Shown: in pieces, positions 6,723-14,591 of the stretch
Layout of the letters: every line of letters begins with the position of its first letter
Numbering within the stretch: the first letter of the stretch is position 1
NCBI GenBank assembly: GCA_900552735.1
Contig: USBA01000007.1
Span: 1 to 25,715 of the forward strand
DNA from: an uncultured Collinsella sp.
GTDB taxonomy: Bacteria; Actinomycetota; Coriobacteriia; Coriobacteriales; Coriobacteriaceae
Length of the DNA: 25,715 bases
Direction of reading: 5' to 3'
Translations under genes and position numbers: made by a program
Notes under the pieces: generated by a model
Databases searched by the model: none
Seen by the model: the letters and a program-made list of their open reading frames with translations, nothing else
Told to the model about the DNA's origin: nothing

Positions 6723-8060
6723 TTAGGGAAGTTCGCGCTTGACAACCTCGACGATGTCGTCAACCACACGCCGGGTCAACTCGTGCGTCTCGGCCTCGGC
6801 CATCACACGGACCAGCGGCTCGGTGCCACTCGGACGTACCAGAATGCGGCCGCGGCCGTTGAGCTCCTTCTCGGCGGCAGCGACGGCGTCCCAAATGGGC
6901 TGACAATCGTCCAGGCCGGCCTTATTGTCGGAATGTACGTTGACAAGTACCTGCGGGTACTTCTTCATGATGCCGGCAAGGTCGGTGAGGGTGCGGCCGG
7001 TGCGCTTGAGCACGGCCAGCAGCTGCAGGGCCGTCACCAAGCCGTCGCCGGTGGTGTTGTGCTCCAGGAAGATGATGTGGCCGGACTGCTCGCCGCCGAT
7101 GACGGCACCGTCCTCGAGCATACGCTCGAGAACATAGCGGTCGCCCACGGCGGTCTGGACCATCTCGAAGCCCTGCTCCTTCATGGCGATGGAGAAGCCT
7201 AGGTTGCACATAACGGTCGAGACGATCTCGGAGTTGGCGAGCTTGCCGCGAGCGGCCAAGTCGGAGCCGCAGATGGCCAGGATGTAGTCGCCATCGATTT
7301 CGTTGCCCTCGCTGTCCACGAACAGCACGCGATCGGCGTCGCCATCGTGAGCCAGACCGATGTCGGCGTGGGTGCGCAGCACGAGCTCACGCAGGGGCTC
7401 AAGATGAGTGGAGCCGCACTCGACGTTAATGTCGGTGCCGCAGTAGTCGGTGTTGATGGCATGGACCGTGGCGCCCAGGCGCTGCAGTGCGGCGGGCGTG
7501 GTCTGGCAAGAAGCGCCGTGGCCGCAGTCGACGGCAACAACCAGGCCGTCGAGCTTAAGGCCGTCGAGCGTGTTGATGGCATGATCGACATATGCCTTGC
7601 GGGCGTCCTTCATCTTGATGATGTGACCCACACCGGCGCCGGTCGGCAGCGTGTCGGCAGCCATGGCCTCCTCGGACATGACCCAGGCGCTGATCTCTTC
7701 CTCGACAGCATCGGGAAGCTTCATGCCCTTGCGGCTAAAGAACTTGATGCCGTTGAACTCCGGCGGATTGTGCGAAGCAGAGATGACGATGCCGCCGTCG
7801 AGCTCGTTTTGGACGGTGAGCAGCGCCACGGCCGGCGTAGGGATAACGCCGCAGCAGTGCGGTCGGCCGCCCTCGGCCATAATGCCGGCGGTCAGAGCAC
7901 TCTCGAGCATGGTGCCCGAAAGACGCGTGTCACGGCCGATGCAAATGTCCGGACCAAGGAACTTGGTCGCCGCACGGCCAAGACGAAACGCGAGGTCGCA
8001 CGAGAGGTCGGCGTTGGCGACGCCGCGGACGCCATCGGTACCGAAGATGTTCTGGGGCAT
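6723..8060 (-). CDS. glmM: Phosphoglucosamine mutase
   Basis: A 445-residue enzyme converting glucosamine-6-phosphate to glucosamine-1-phosphate on the route to UDP-N-acetylglucosamine and peptidoglycan. All four phosphohexomutase landmarks are seen: the active-site serine loop VISASHNPP (phosphoserine S96), the metal-binding DGDADR (residues 239-244), the sugar-binding GGEQSGH, and the phosphate-binding RPSGTEP (409-415). The N-terminus QNIFGTDGVRG is typical of GlmM. The ATG at 8060 is preceded by GGAAGGAG 8 nt upstream; a TTG 18 bp earlier is less likely. It lies downstream of rplM-rpsI on the same strand, a gene order seen in many Gram-positive genomes, but a strong terminator separates them. 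Confidence 0.96.
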   Translation of the reverse strand: MPQNIFGTDGVRGVANADLSCDLAFRLGRAATKFLGPDICIGRDTRLSGTMLESALTAGIMAEGGRPHCCGVIPTPAVALLTVQNELDGGIVISASHNPPEFNGIKFFSRKGMKLPDAVEEEISAWVMSEEAMAADTLPTGAGVGHIIKMKDARKAYVDHAINTLDGLKLDGLVVAVDCGHGASCQTTPAALQRLGATVHAINTDYCGTDINVECGSTHLEPLRELVLRTHADIGLAHDGDADRVLFVDSEGNEIDGDYILAICGSDLAARGKLANSEIVSTVMCNLGFSIAMKEQGFEMVQTAVGDRYVLERMLEDGAVIGGEQSGHIIFLEHNTTGDGLVTALQLLAVLKRTGRTLTDLAGIMKKYPQVLVNVHSDNKAGLDDCQPIWDAVAAAEKELNGRGRILVRPSGTEPLVRVMAEAETHELTRRVVDDIVEVVKRELP

Positions 8061-8106
8061 AGGATCGCTCCTTCCCAAGTGGGCAAAACGCAGTCGCCCA
8101 CCCTAG

Positions 8107-8153
8107 TCGAAAAAGAAAAGCGGGACCCGCCGAGCAATCGGCAGGCCCCGCTT
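8107..8153 (-). terminator. Intrinsic terminator after rplM-rpsI
   Basis: On the minus strand a long stem forms between 8138-8153 and 8118-8133 (AAGCGGG...CCCGCTT, two internal mismatches, tetraloop), followed by TTTTCTTTTT (8107-8119 region). It starts about 30 bases after the rpsI stop and ends before the glmM leader. Confidence 0.9.
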
Positions 8154-8183
8154 GTACATTGTATCTCGTAAGGAGATAAAACC

Positions 8184-8579
<396 letters not shown>

Positions 8580-8581
8580 CT

Positions 8582-9025
8582 TTAAGCCTCCAGCTCAATC
8601 TTCGTGGGGTTCTGGGCAGCGTGCGGATGCTCGGCACCAGCGTAGACCTTAAGCTTGGTCATCTGGGCACGGCCGAGGGTGGTCTTGGGCAGCATGCCGC
8701 GAACGGCGCGCTCGATGACCTTCTCCGGGTGCTTCTCCATAGCCTGGCGGAAGCTCTCAGCCTTGAGGCCGCCGTTGTAGCCGCTGTGGCGATAATAGGT
8801 CTTCGTGTCGGCCTTGTTACCGGTAAGCTGGACCTTATCGGCGTTGATGACGACAACGAAGTCGCCGCAGTCGCTGTTGGGCGTGAACTGGGGCTTGTTC
8901 TTACCGCGCAGAATCATTGCGATCTGGGTGGCAAGACGGCCCAGGACAGCACCATCGGCGTCGACGAGAACCCAGTTGCGCTGGACCTCGCCCTGCTTGG
9001 CGTAGTGAGTCGATTTCGAAATCAC
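8582..9025 (-). CDS. rplM: 50S ribosomal protein L13
   Basis: A 147-residue L13 (uL13). Conserved segments: WVLVDADGAVLGRLATQIA near the N-terminus, FVVVINADKVQLTGNKADTKTYYRHSGYNGGLK in the middle (quoted in part: VINADKVQLTGNK), and RAVRGMLPKTTLGR near the end. The start codon is GTG at 9023-9025, with GGAGGAG five bases upstream. First gene of the rplM-rpsI operon, with a good promoter 67 bp upstream. Confidence 0.97.
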   Translation of the reverse strand: MISKSTHYAKQGEVQRNWVLVDADGAVLGRLATQIAMILRGKNKPQFTPNSDCGDFVVVINADKVQLTGNKADTKTYYRHSGYNGGLKAESFRQAMEKHPEKVIERAVRGMLPKTTLGRAQMTKLKVYAGAEHPHAAQNPTKIELEA

Positions 9026-9091
9026 TTAGACTCCTCCATGTACAGTACGTGTTGTTACAGAGATTCACGGGGCTCTGCAAGTAACCCGTCC

Positions 9092-9119
9092 ATATTACCC
9101 CGCTCGCCGCCCGAGTCAA
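9092..9119 (-). promoter_or_regulatory. Sigma70-type promoter of rplM-rpsI
   Basis: On the minus strand TTGACT (9114-9119), a 16-bp GC-rich spacer, and TAATAT (9092-9097). Both hexamers are 5/6 matches to consensus, and the site is about 67 bp upstream of the rplM GTG, leaving room for an mRNA leader. Confidence 0.7.
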
Positions 9120-9182
9120 CAGGTATTTTGGTTCTGACCAGACTTTCTGCACATGTCGTCCATGGGTCATGACGTCGCGACA

Positions 9183-10061
9183 CTAGCGCTCGACAAATGC
9201 CTCGATATCTCCCAGCAAGCGCTTTGCCTCCTGGCGGCCCTGAATATACAGGTCGAGGAGCTTTGCTGGATCGTGCTCAACGTGGCCGACCTCGACCGGC
9301 TTTTGCGGAGCAACGACCAGTGCGCGGCCCTCGCGCTCATACTTCCACAGATGCATGCGCTGGATGTTATAGCGGTCGTGGCGCGTCTCGATAGCCTCGA
9401 GCAGGTAGGGGTAGTCGGCATAGCGGGCGCGCGCGGCGGGCATAAACTCGTAGGGCTTTTTCTCGTACGAGCGGTCCTGCGTGACAATGACAACCGCGCG
9501 ATCGAAGCCCGCCTCCTCCAGCACGTGCTCGATGGGAACCGAATCGGCTACGCCACCGTCGACGTATTTGTGCCCGTCAATCTCGACCGGCGGCGTCACC
9601 AGCGGCAGCGACGTCGAGGCGCGCACGGCATCGAGGTCGAGCACGGCGCTTTTGACCGGCAGGTACGCGGCAGTTCCAAAGAGCATGTCCGTCGCGACGG
9701 CGTACATCTCGATGGGGCTCGCATCAAACGTCACGTTGTCAAAGGGATCCAGGCGGTCCTGGACATCATTGAAGATAAAGTCGTAGCCCACAATAGAACC
9801 CGTGGACGCAAACGATGCGGCACCCATGAAGCGGTTGTCGTTGCAGAAAGCCAGGTTGATGCGGTTGGCACGGCCGATCTGGTGCGACTTGTAGTTCACG
9901 CCGTTGAGGGCGCCGGCCGATACGCCATATACCGCCGGAATCTCGACGCCGGCCTCCATGAGGACGTCGAGCACGCCTGCGGTAAACTGCCCGCGAAAAC
10001 TACCGCCCTCCAAAACGAGCGCGACCTTGCCGGCGTTCTTTGCCTTATCTTCTGCAGTCAT
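9183..10061 (-). CDS. Patatin-like phospholipase
   Basis: A 292-residue patatin-fold serine hydrolase, expected to cleave acyl chains from phospholipids or other lipids with a Ser-Asp dyad. The oxyanion loop EGGSFRG is at residues 18-24, the nucleophile elbow GVSAG at 46-50 (S48), and the catalytic aspartate in DGG at 168-170. There is no signal peptide and no obvious membrane span, so it is probably cytosolic, of the bacterial YjjU-like type. The ATG at 10061 has AGGAGGT at good spacing. Monocistronic on the minus strand; the substrate cannot be deduced. Confidence 0.92.
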   Translation of the reverse strand: MTAEDKAKNAGKVALVLEGGSFRGQFTAGVLDVLMEAGVEIPAVYGVSAGALNGVNYKSHQIGRANRINLAFCNDNRFMGAASFASTGSIVGYDFIFNDVQDRLDPFDNVTFDASPIEMYAVATDMLFGTAAYLPVKSAVLDLDAVRASTSLPLVTPPVEIDGHKYVDGGVADSVPIEHVLEEAGFDRAVVIVTQDRSYEKKPYEFMPAARARYADYPYLLEAIETRHDRYNIQRMHLWKYEREGRALVVAPQKPVEVGHVEHDPAKLLDLYIQGRQEAKRLLGDIEAFVER

Positions 10062-10187
10062 GTTGACCTCCTGCTGTTTCGTTTTGGCCTTCTTCTACCC
10101 AGTTTTACGGAGGAGAGCGCACGGGTTTTGGAGATGAGGAAGACGGGGCGGTCGGCGGGAAAGCGCATCCCACCCTGCGTTGCTGCG

Positions 10188-10236
10188 GCGTTTTCTTTAC
10201 GCCCGCGCCCTGCGCAGAGTTCGATTCTCCGCGGTA
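10188..10236. repeat. 49-bp direct repeat, copy 1
   Basis: Identical over 49 bp to 10398-10446, 210 bp away. It includes GAGTTCGATTCTCCGCG, a 17-base match to the T-arm and acceptor sequence at the 3' end of the neighbouring tmRNA, but reading on the opposite strand. It may be an attachment-site remnant or a duplicated piece of an RNA gene. Confidence 0.85.
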
Positions 10237-10397
10237 CGGGGGATCCGTTGATGCGGGGTTTGGCCAGCTGAGATTCGATATCATCGCATCTATATAGGTT
10301 TGAGGCTTTGCGCGGAGAATCCGCGTATTTGCTTCGCAAATCCGCACCGGCTTCGGCCGCCTGCCGGCGTCCTCGCCCGCGGGCTAAAAACGCTCAC

Positions 10398-10446
10398 GCG
10401 TTTTCTTTACGCCCGCGCCCTGCGCAGAGTTCGATTCTCCGCGGTA
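10398..10446. repeat. 49-bp direct repeat, copy 2
   Basis: Second exact copy, ending 11 bp before the tmRNA terminator region. The 161 bp between the copies contains no gene; it holds a partial GCGCGGAGAATC match near 10310 and small hairpins (ATTTGC-TTC-GCAAAT). The remainder of the 10062-10500 gap shows no coding potential that I trust. Confidence 0.85.
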
Positions 10447-10456
10447 TCTGTATGTA

Positions 10457-10492
10457 ATAAAAAAGCAGGTAGAAACACTTCTCTACCTGCTT
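10457..10492 (-). terminator. Intrinsic terminator of ssrA
   Basis: AAGCAGGTAGA (10463-10473), 8-base loop, TCTACCTGCTT (10482-10492): a perfect 11-bp stem. On the minus strand it is followed by TTTTTTA. It begins 9 bases after the CCA end of the tmRNA. Confidence 0.92.
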
Positions 10493-10500
10493 GTAACTAT

Positions 10501-10864
10501 TGGTGGAGGCGCGGAGAATCGAACTCCGGTCCACGAAAGCCCCCTGATTGGCATCTCCAAGCTCAGTCGCTGGTTTTGTCTCGGACGCTTTGCGCGCAGC
10601 GACACGCTCGCGGCGTCCTAACCGGTTCGGTCTTAGCCTGCGCCATACCGATTACGTGCGCAGGAGCATTCCCCTAAAATGACGTCGCGCCGGTGTCGGG
10701 GAAATCACCGGGTTGACGCGCCGCTATAAACTAAGCAGCGAGAGCCATAGGCTCAAAAGAAGAGTTGTTGTCAATTCAATTTGACGGTACCCCTGTTTAA
10801 CGAGGCGAGGAGACCTCGGCTTGCTTCCTCTCTCAGAGCTATCGTGTCGAAACCAGTCGCCCCC
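10501..10864 (-). ncRNA. ssrA: tmRNA (transfer-messenger RNA)
   Basis: A 364-nt tmRNA that rescues stalled ribosomes with SmpB and tags the nascent chain for proteolysis. The 5' end GGGGGCGACTGGTTTCGACA (10864 downward) pairs with the 3' CGCCTCC to form the acceptor stem, and the 3' end has the T-arm GGAGTTCGATTCTCC and an encoded CCA (10501-10503). The tag frame at 10772-10731 reads DNNSSFEPMALAA followed by TAG; the C-terminal ALAA is the protease-recognised end found in most tags. The exact resume codon (GAC or the ATT before it) is uncertain. The remaining sequence is consistent with pseudoknots. One-piece form with a clear terminator. No smpB gene is in the window. Confidence 0.97.
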
Positions 10865-11102
10865 GAATGCTGGGAAAGTCTGGATGGCGTCGGGCCTGCA
10901 AACACCCGATAACCGTCGACTTTTCAAGGAACACGCGGGTGAGCCCCGCTCGTGGATAGCTATCTTACCACGTTCTAAAGGATGACAGCTGCTCTATGCA
11001 CGAGCTGTGAAGACCATAATGTGCACCATACTTCGCACTTTTGCCACCGAACGCGTCACGTATATTTTCGCCAAGCAAAATTGACCCGTCGAAAGGACCG
11101 TT

Positions 11103-11537
11103 ATGGATACCAAGCAGCAACTCGTCAATGCCCTCGTGGGCCTGGGCTCAACCATTACCGAAGCTATGGATGTCATCGAGGGCTTTGTCCCCTGCGGACA
11201 TCCCGCCCTCACGGTATCGAACGCACTCGTCGCGCTGGACGCTGACGATGATGCAGCTCTCGCCCAGCAGCTTGAGACCGTCGAGGGCTTTATCGACCAC
11301 GTGAGTGAGAACCGCGGCGTGTCCGCCTACCACGGCATCGAGGTCGAGCTCGCGGGTCCCAAAGCCGATCTGCTCACAGCAATCTGCGAGGTAGGCGCCC
11401 TTATGCAGACCGCAGGCGTCAAGAACACCCAGGTCAACGAGTGGGTCTACCGCAGTCTGGCAGCACTAAACGATTCCGACGAAAAGGCTGCCGAAAAGCT
11501 CGCCGAAGCCCCCGTCATCAAGGCAGCGTTTGCCTAA
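11103..11537 (+). CDS. Protein of unknown function, 144 residues
   Basis: I do not recognise this family. The ATG at 11103 has AAAGGA at 6-7 nt spacing, and codon use matches the neighbours, so it is a real gene. The product is small, acidic and apparently all-alpha, with no signal peptide or membrane span. Notable parts: LGLGSTITEAMDVIEGF-like N-terminal helix (residues about 11-28), FVPCGHPALTVSNALVAL (28-45), and a C-terminal helix rich in Ala/Glu. The FVPCGHP stretch has a Cys-His pair, but nothing else suggests a metal site. It is transcribed away from ssrA and converges with the P-type ATPase operon. Cytosolic, function unknown. Confidence 0.75.
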   Translation: MDTKQQLVNALVGLGSTITEAMDVIEGFVPCGHPALTVSNALVALDADDDAALAQQLETVEGFIDHVSENRGVSAYHGIEVELAGPKADLLTAICEVGALMQTAGVKNTQVNEWVYRSLAALNDSDEKAAEKLAEAPVIKAAFA

Positions 11538-11582
11538 AAAGGCCTGCACCCTGGCGTCTGCGGTACCGCCCGAATGCAGGCC
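11536..11582 (-). terminator. Terminator of the P-ATPase operon
   Basis: GGCCTGCA (11541-11548) pairs with TGCAGGCC (11575-11582); the loop contains a second dyad around CGGTACCG. On the minus strand the stem is followed by TTTTTAGG (11536-11540), 20 bases after the ATPase stop. It may also end the convergent plus-strand gene. Confidence 0.75.
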
Positions 11583-11601
11583 ATAAGCTCAATCGAAAAC
11601 C

Positions 11602-13677
11602 CTAGCGCAGATACGCTTTCGCGTTGCCCAAGCTGTACGCAATCGTCGAGCCATTGTGCAGCAGCGACGACGTCTGCGGGGTAATCGCGCCGGCAATGCC
11701 CAACGCCAGGAGCGCTGAGTTGGTGAGCATTACCTTAGAGTAGGAGCTCGTCAGACGATCAATGAGGCCCTGGCTCATGCGGCGCAGGCGCACGATTGCG
11801 GCGAGATCCGTGTCGGTCAGGATGATGTCGGCGACCTCCTTGGCGATGTCGCTTCCACCGCCCATGGCCAGACCCACATCGGCCAGGCCCAGCGCCGGCG
11901 AATCGTTGACGCCGTCGCCCACCATGGCAACGTGGCGCCCCTCGCTCTTAATGCGCTCCACATAAGCGTACTTGTCCTCGGGCAGCAGCTCGGCCTTAAA
12001 CTCGTCGACCCCTGCCTCTCGCGCAATGCGCTCGGCCGTGCGCTCGGAATCGCCCGTGAGCATGACCACGTGCTTGACGCCCAACGCGTGCAGGTCGGCG
12101 ATGGCCTCGCGGACCCCGGGCTTAAGCGGGTCCTCGATACCGAGCACGCCCACAACGGTGCCGTCGACCGCCAGATACAGCGGCGACAGGCCCTGCATCT
12201 GGGACTCAATGCGCTCCTTAATGTCGGAATCGAGCCGCGCGCCCTCATCCTCGAATACAAAGTGCGCGGAACCGATGATGGCGCGACGTTCTTCAATGGA
12301 CGAGGCAATGCCGTGTGCCACGATGTACTCGACCGCGGCATGGCGCTCGCGGTGCTCGAGTCCGCGCTCACGTGCCGCATTGACCACGGCGCGTGCCACC
12401 GGATGCGGAAAATGCTCCTCCAGGCAAGCGGAAAGGCGCAGGACCTCATCCTCGCTCCAGCCATCGGTGGTGAGTACGCAGGCAAGACGCGGCTGCGCCT
12501 CGGTGAGCGTGCCGGTCTTGTCAAACACAATGGTGTCGGCCTTGGCAAACGACTCAAAGTACTTCGCGCCTTTGACCATGACGCCCGTCTTGGCAGCATC
12601 GCTCATAGCGGTCATGACGGCGACCGAACCCGTGAGCTTGAGCGCGCACGAGTAGTCGACCATCAGTGCCGCTGAGGTCTTGATGAGGCTGCGGGTGGTA
12701 AGCGCAACAAGGCCCGCGAGCAGGAAGTTCCACGGGACGATCTTGTTGGCAAGGTCCTCCATGTGCGACTGGCCCTCGGACTTGAGCGAGTCGGCCGTCT
12801 GCACGAGCGAGACGATTGAGCGCAGTTTGGTTTGCGCCGTATTGGCGCGCACGCGCACCAAGATGCTGCCGTCTTCCACGACGGTACCGGCGAACACGTC
12901 GTCGCCCACGCTGCGCTCGACGGCCAGCGGCTCGCCGGTCAGGGTCGCCTGGTTGACCATAGCGCTCCCCTGCTCGACCACGCCGTCGATGCAAATGGAC
13001 ATGCCAGTGCGCACGGCGACCAGATCGCCGGGCTCAAGCTCGGTCGCGGCAACGCTTACCTCGGTGTCACCGACGACCCTTTGCGCCTTGTCGGGCACAT
13101 CGAGCAGCGAGTTGATGAGCTCGTTTTCGCTCATGGCGCGCGTGTAGTCCTCGAGCAGTTCGCCCACGTTGAGCAGGAACATTGTCTGGCCCGCGGTGTC
13201 GACATCACGCTTGACGAACGAGATACCGATGGCCGAAGCGTCGAGCACGGGAACGGTCAGGCGCGGCTGCGCGAGCTCACGGAGGGCGGCGCGCAAAAAG
13301 GTCATGTAACCGGCGACGACAAACACCGCACGCAGGGGCGTGGGCAAAAACCATCGGCGCGCATAGTGGGCGCCGACAAGCGCGGCAAGATCCATGACGA
13401 GCTTGTTCTTGCGTGGCTCAAGCTGCATCACGTAACCCGTCTTTGCGTCGGCAATGGCCTGGGCATCGAGCGCACCCAAGGCGTCGAGCACGCCCGCACG
13501 ACATTGCTCGTCATATTCGAGCGCCATCTGGCCGATGCGGCCGTAGACGCGCACCTTGTGCACGCCGTCGATATCGCCGCTGAGCTTAAGAAGTGCGTCG
13601 AGATCGCTCTCTGGCACAGGACCCGCCAATTGAAGACGGGTCCTGCCGGGGATCTCGCTAATAATCGAGAATCTCAT
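11602..13677 (-). CDS. Heavy-metal P1B-type ATPase, probably an exporter
   Basis: A 691-residue P-type ATPase. Visible: actuator TGE (residues 247-249), phosphorylation motif DKTGT (386-390, D386), P1B-specific HP in HFPHPVARA (H425-P426), and the hinge MVGDGVNDSPAL. The N-terminus (MRFSIISEIPGRTRLQLAG) resembles a ferredoxin-like metal-binding domain without the usual CxxC. The intramembrane site reads DYSCALKL (341-348) in place of the canonical CPC/SPC: the cysteine is kept but the proline is replaced. That places it outside the textbook P1B-1/P1B-2/P1B-4 classes, and the metal cannot be named. The ATG at 13677 lies 18 bp after the upstream small membrane protein gene, with which it forms an operon under a promoter/operator at 13989-14057. 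Confidence 0.9.
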   Translation of the reverse strand: MRFSIISEIPGRTRLQLAGPVPESDLDALLKLSGDIDGVHKVRVYGRIGQMALEYDEQCRAGVLDALGALDAQAIADAKTGYVMQLEPRKNKLVMDLAALVGAHYARRWFLPTPLRAVFVVAGYMTFLRAALRELAQPRLTVPVLDASAIGISFVKRDVDTAGQTMFLLNVGELLEDYTRAMSENELINSLLDVPDKAQRVVGDTEVSVAATELEPGDLVAVRTGMSICIDGVVEQGSAMVNQATLTGEPLAVERSVGDDVFAGTVVEDGSILVRVRANTAQTKLRSIVSLVQTADSLKSEGQSHMEDLANKIVPWNFLLAGLVALTTRSLIKTSAALMVDYSCALKLTGSVAVMTAMSDAAKTGVMVKGAKYFESFAKADTIVFDKTGTLTEAQPRLACVLTTDGWSEDEVLRLSACLEEHFPHPVARAVVNAARERGLEHRERHAAVEYIVAHGIASSIEERRAIIGSAHFVFEDEGARLDSDIKERIESQMQGLSPLYLAVDGTVVGVLGIEDPLKPGVREAIADLHALGVKHVVMLTGDSERTAERIAREAGVDEFKAELLPEDKYAYVERIKSEGRHVAMVGDGVNDSPALGLADVGLAMGGGSDIAKEVADIILTDTDLAAIVRLRRMSQGLIDRLTSSYSKVMLTNSALLALGIAGAITPQTSSLLHNGSTIAYSLGNAKAYLR

Positions 13678-13695
13678 AGTTTGTGCCTGGGAGTG

Positions 13696-13941
13696 CTACT
13701 CGGCTGCCTTGTCCGCAGCGGCCTCGCTCTGGGTGATGTAGGCCGCCTCGGCAACCATGTCGTCGACATTAGCCTTGGCCTGCTCGACCATGTCCTGGTA
13801 GCCATTCTTGATGCGCATGCCGCACGCGATACCCTGCACGCAGGCATTCTTTACCGGAGCGCTGGTAAGCAGCTTGATGCCGGCCGTGCCAAGCAGAAAA
13901 CCGCCACCGACAAGCAGGGTATTGAACGTCGACTTCTTCAT
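13696..13941 (-). CDS. Small membrane protein paired with the P-type ATPase
   Basis: An 81-residue protein: one N-terminal membrane span (about residues 7-25, glycine-rich), then an amphipathic helix from about 29, and an acidic, alanine-rich C-terminus. Two cysteines, C34 and C40, follow the span. The ATG at 13941 has GGGAG 8 nt upstream; a longer in-frame start at 14001 lies inside the palindromic operator region and is rejected. I believe it belongs to the DUF6110-type small proteins found next to such ATPases. The layout resembles the mycobacterial PacL (DUF1490) proteins that chaperone partner Ctp ATPases, but that is analogy, not shown homology; the acidic metal-binding tail of PacL1 is not evident here. 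Confidence 0.8.
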   Translation of the reverse strand: MKKSTFNTLLVGGGFLLGTAGIKLLTSAPVKNACVQGIACGMRIKNGYQDMVEQAKANVDDMVAEAAYITQSEAAADKAAE

Positions 13942-13988
13942 GTTGCTTCTCCCTTTTGCCGCATTGGACGCGGCACGGTGCCTCAGCA

Positions 13989-14012
13989 CTCGAGTAAACA
14001 AGTTTGCTCGAG
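13989..14012. promoter_or_regulatory. 24-bp palindromic operator
   Basis: CTCGAG-T-AAAC-AA-GTTT-G-CTCGAG is a near-perfect palindrome; only the position after the first CTCGAG (T facing G) and the central AA break symmetry. It sits just downstream of the proposed -10, at about +10 to +34 of the ATPase operon transcript, a typical repressor position. A metal-responsive regulator is the natural guess, but no regulator gene lies nearby. Confidence 0.65.
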
Positions 14013-14028
14013 CACACTTTTGGAAAAG

Positions 14029-14057
14029 AGTTTAGTTTATCTAACTATTGAGGTCAA
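14029..14057 (-). promoter_or_regulatory. Sigma70-type promoter of the ATPase operon
   Basis: On the minus strand TTGACC (14052-14057), a 17-bp spacer and TAAACT (14029-14034). It lies 88 bp ahead of the small membrane protein start and is followed by the palindromic operator. Confidence 0.65.
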
Positions 14058-14172
14058 CAAAGGTTAACTTTTTGGAAATCTTAAGGTGCGGAACAGCCGG
14101 CTTCTGGCGATCCGCCCGCCGCGATGCACATCCGTGACGCCAAAGAGGAGTCCCTCTTCTCTCCAGCAAATT

Positions 14173-14353
14173 GAAGGTGAATGGTTTTCCGCGAAGTGAA
14201 CGAGCAAAATTGGGCCCCCGAAGCATCCGCATTTTTTCGCAGCAAAACCGCAGGGAAAACTCGACAAAAACCGCAGGAAACCGAACCAGAAAAGTGTTGA
14301 TGTTTCAGGGGTCCAAAATAGGTCGTTCACTTCGCGGAAAAGTATTCACCTTC
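14173..14353. repeat. 181-bp imperfect inverted repeat
   Basis: The arms 14173-14240 and 14286-14353 are reverse complements without any gap, base i pairing with 14526 minus i. The outer parts are nearly identical (GAAGGTGAAT; TTTTCCGCGAAGTGAACGA) and the inner parts less so (GGxCCCCxGAAxCATC). Total length, lack of a gene and intergenic position suggest a MITE-like or hairpin repeat. Open frames run through it on both strands, but they have no binding site and are products of the symmetry. Confidence 0.75.
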
Positions 14354-14368
14354 GTTTTCAACATCCAC

Positions 14369-14398
14369 AAAAAATGAGGGCGTCAATGGCGCCCTCAT
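14369..14398 (-). terminator. Intrinsic terminator downstream of gatB
   Basis: ATGAGGGCG (14374-14382), loop TCAATGG, CGCCCTCAT (14390-14398): a perfect 9-bp stem followed on the minus strand by T6. It is 190 bp beyond the gatB stop, after copy B of the structured element, so that element would be part of the gat transcript's 3' region. Confidence 0.8.
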
Positions 14399-14469
14399 CA
14401 CCAAATTCCATTCAGCCCCACCTGACCCGAACGGCCGAGTCGTCTGGCCGGGGAAGCCCCGAGTCGCCG

Positions 14470-14564
14470 GGGTGTTTGCTCCAAATGAGTTCCGCACGCA
14501 AAGAAGGCCACTTAATGTGGCCTTCGTCTTGCGCAGGACTGTTCGAAATTTTGAGGAAGCACCC
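14470..14564 (-). repeat. Structured palindromic element, copy B
   Basis: The minus-strand core (14542 down to 14487) is ACAGTCCTG, eight variable bases, hairpin GAAGGCCAC-ATTAA-GTGGCCTTC, five variable bases, GTGCGGAACTC: the same 56-nt design as at 31-86. The hairpin stem differs from copy A at three positions, and all three are compensated on the opposite arm. An outer stem also forms, 14548-14564 with 14470-14486 (17 positions, about four mismatches), unrelated in sequence to the outer stem of copy A. It lies 28 bp past the gatB stop. Confidence 0.75.
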
Positions 14565-14591
14565 GCTCTGCCGGGGCTCCCGGGTTCCCGT

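Noticed and set aside
10300..10677. Open frame containing WWRRGESNSGP
   Set aside because: The sequence is a translation of the tmRNA gene's 3' end and the adjacent repeat, a well-known false protein type.
12832..14067. 411-codon plus-strand frame opposite the P-type ATPase
   Set aside because: Antisense to an unmistakable ATPase and to the small membrane protein; His/Arg/Val-rich, without a start site or family resemblance.
14171..14377. Short ORFs on both strands in the inverted repeat
   Set aside because: They are mirror products of the repeat symmetry and lack initiation signals.
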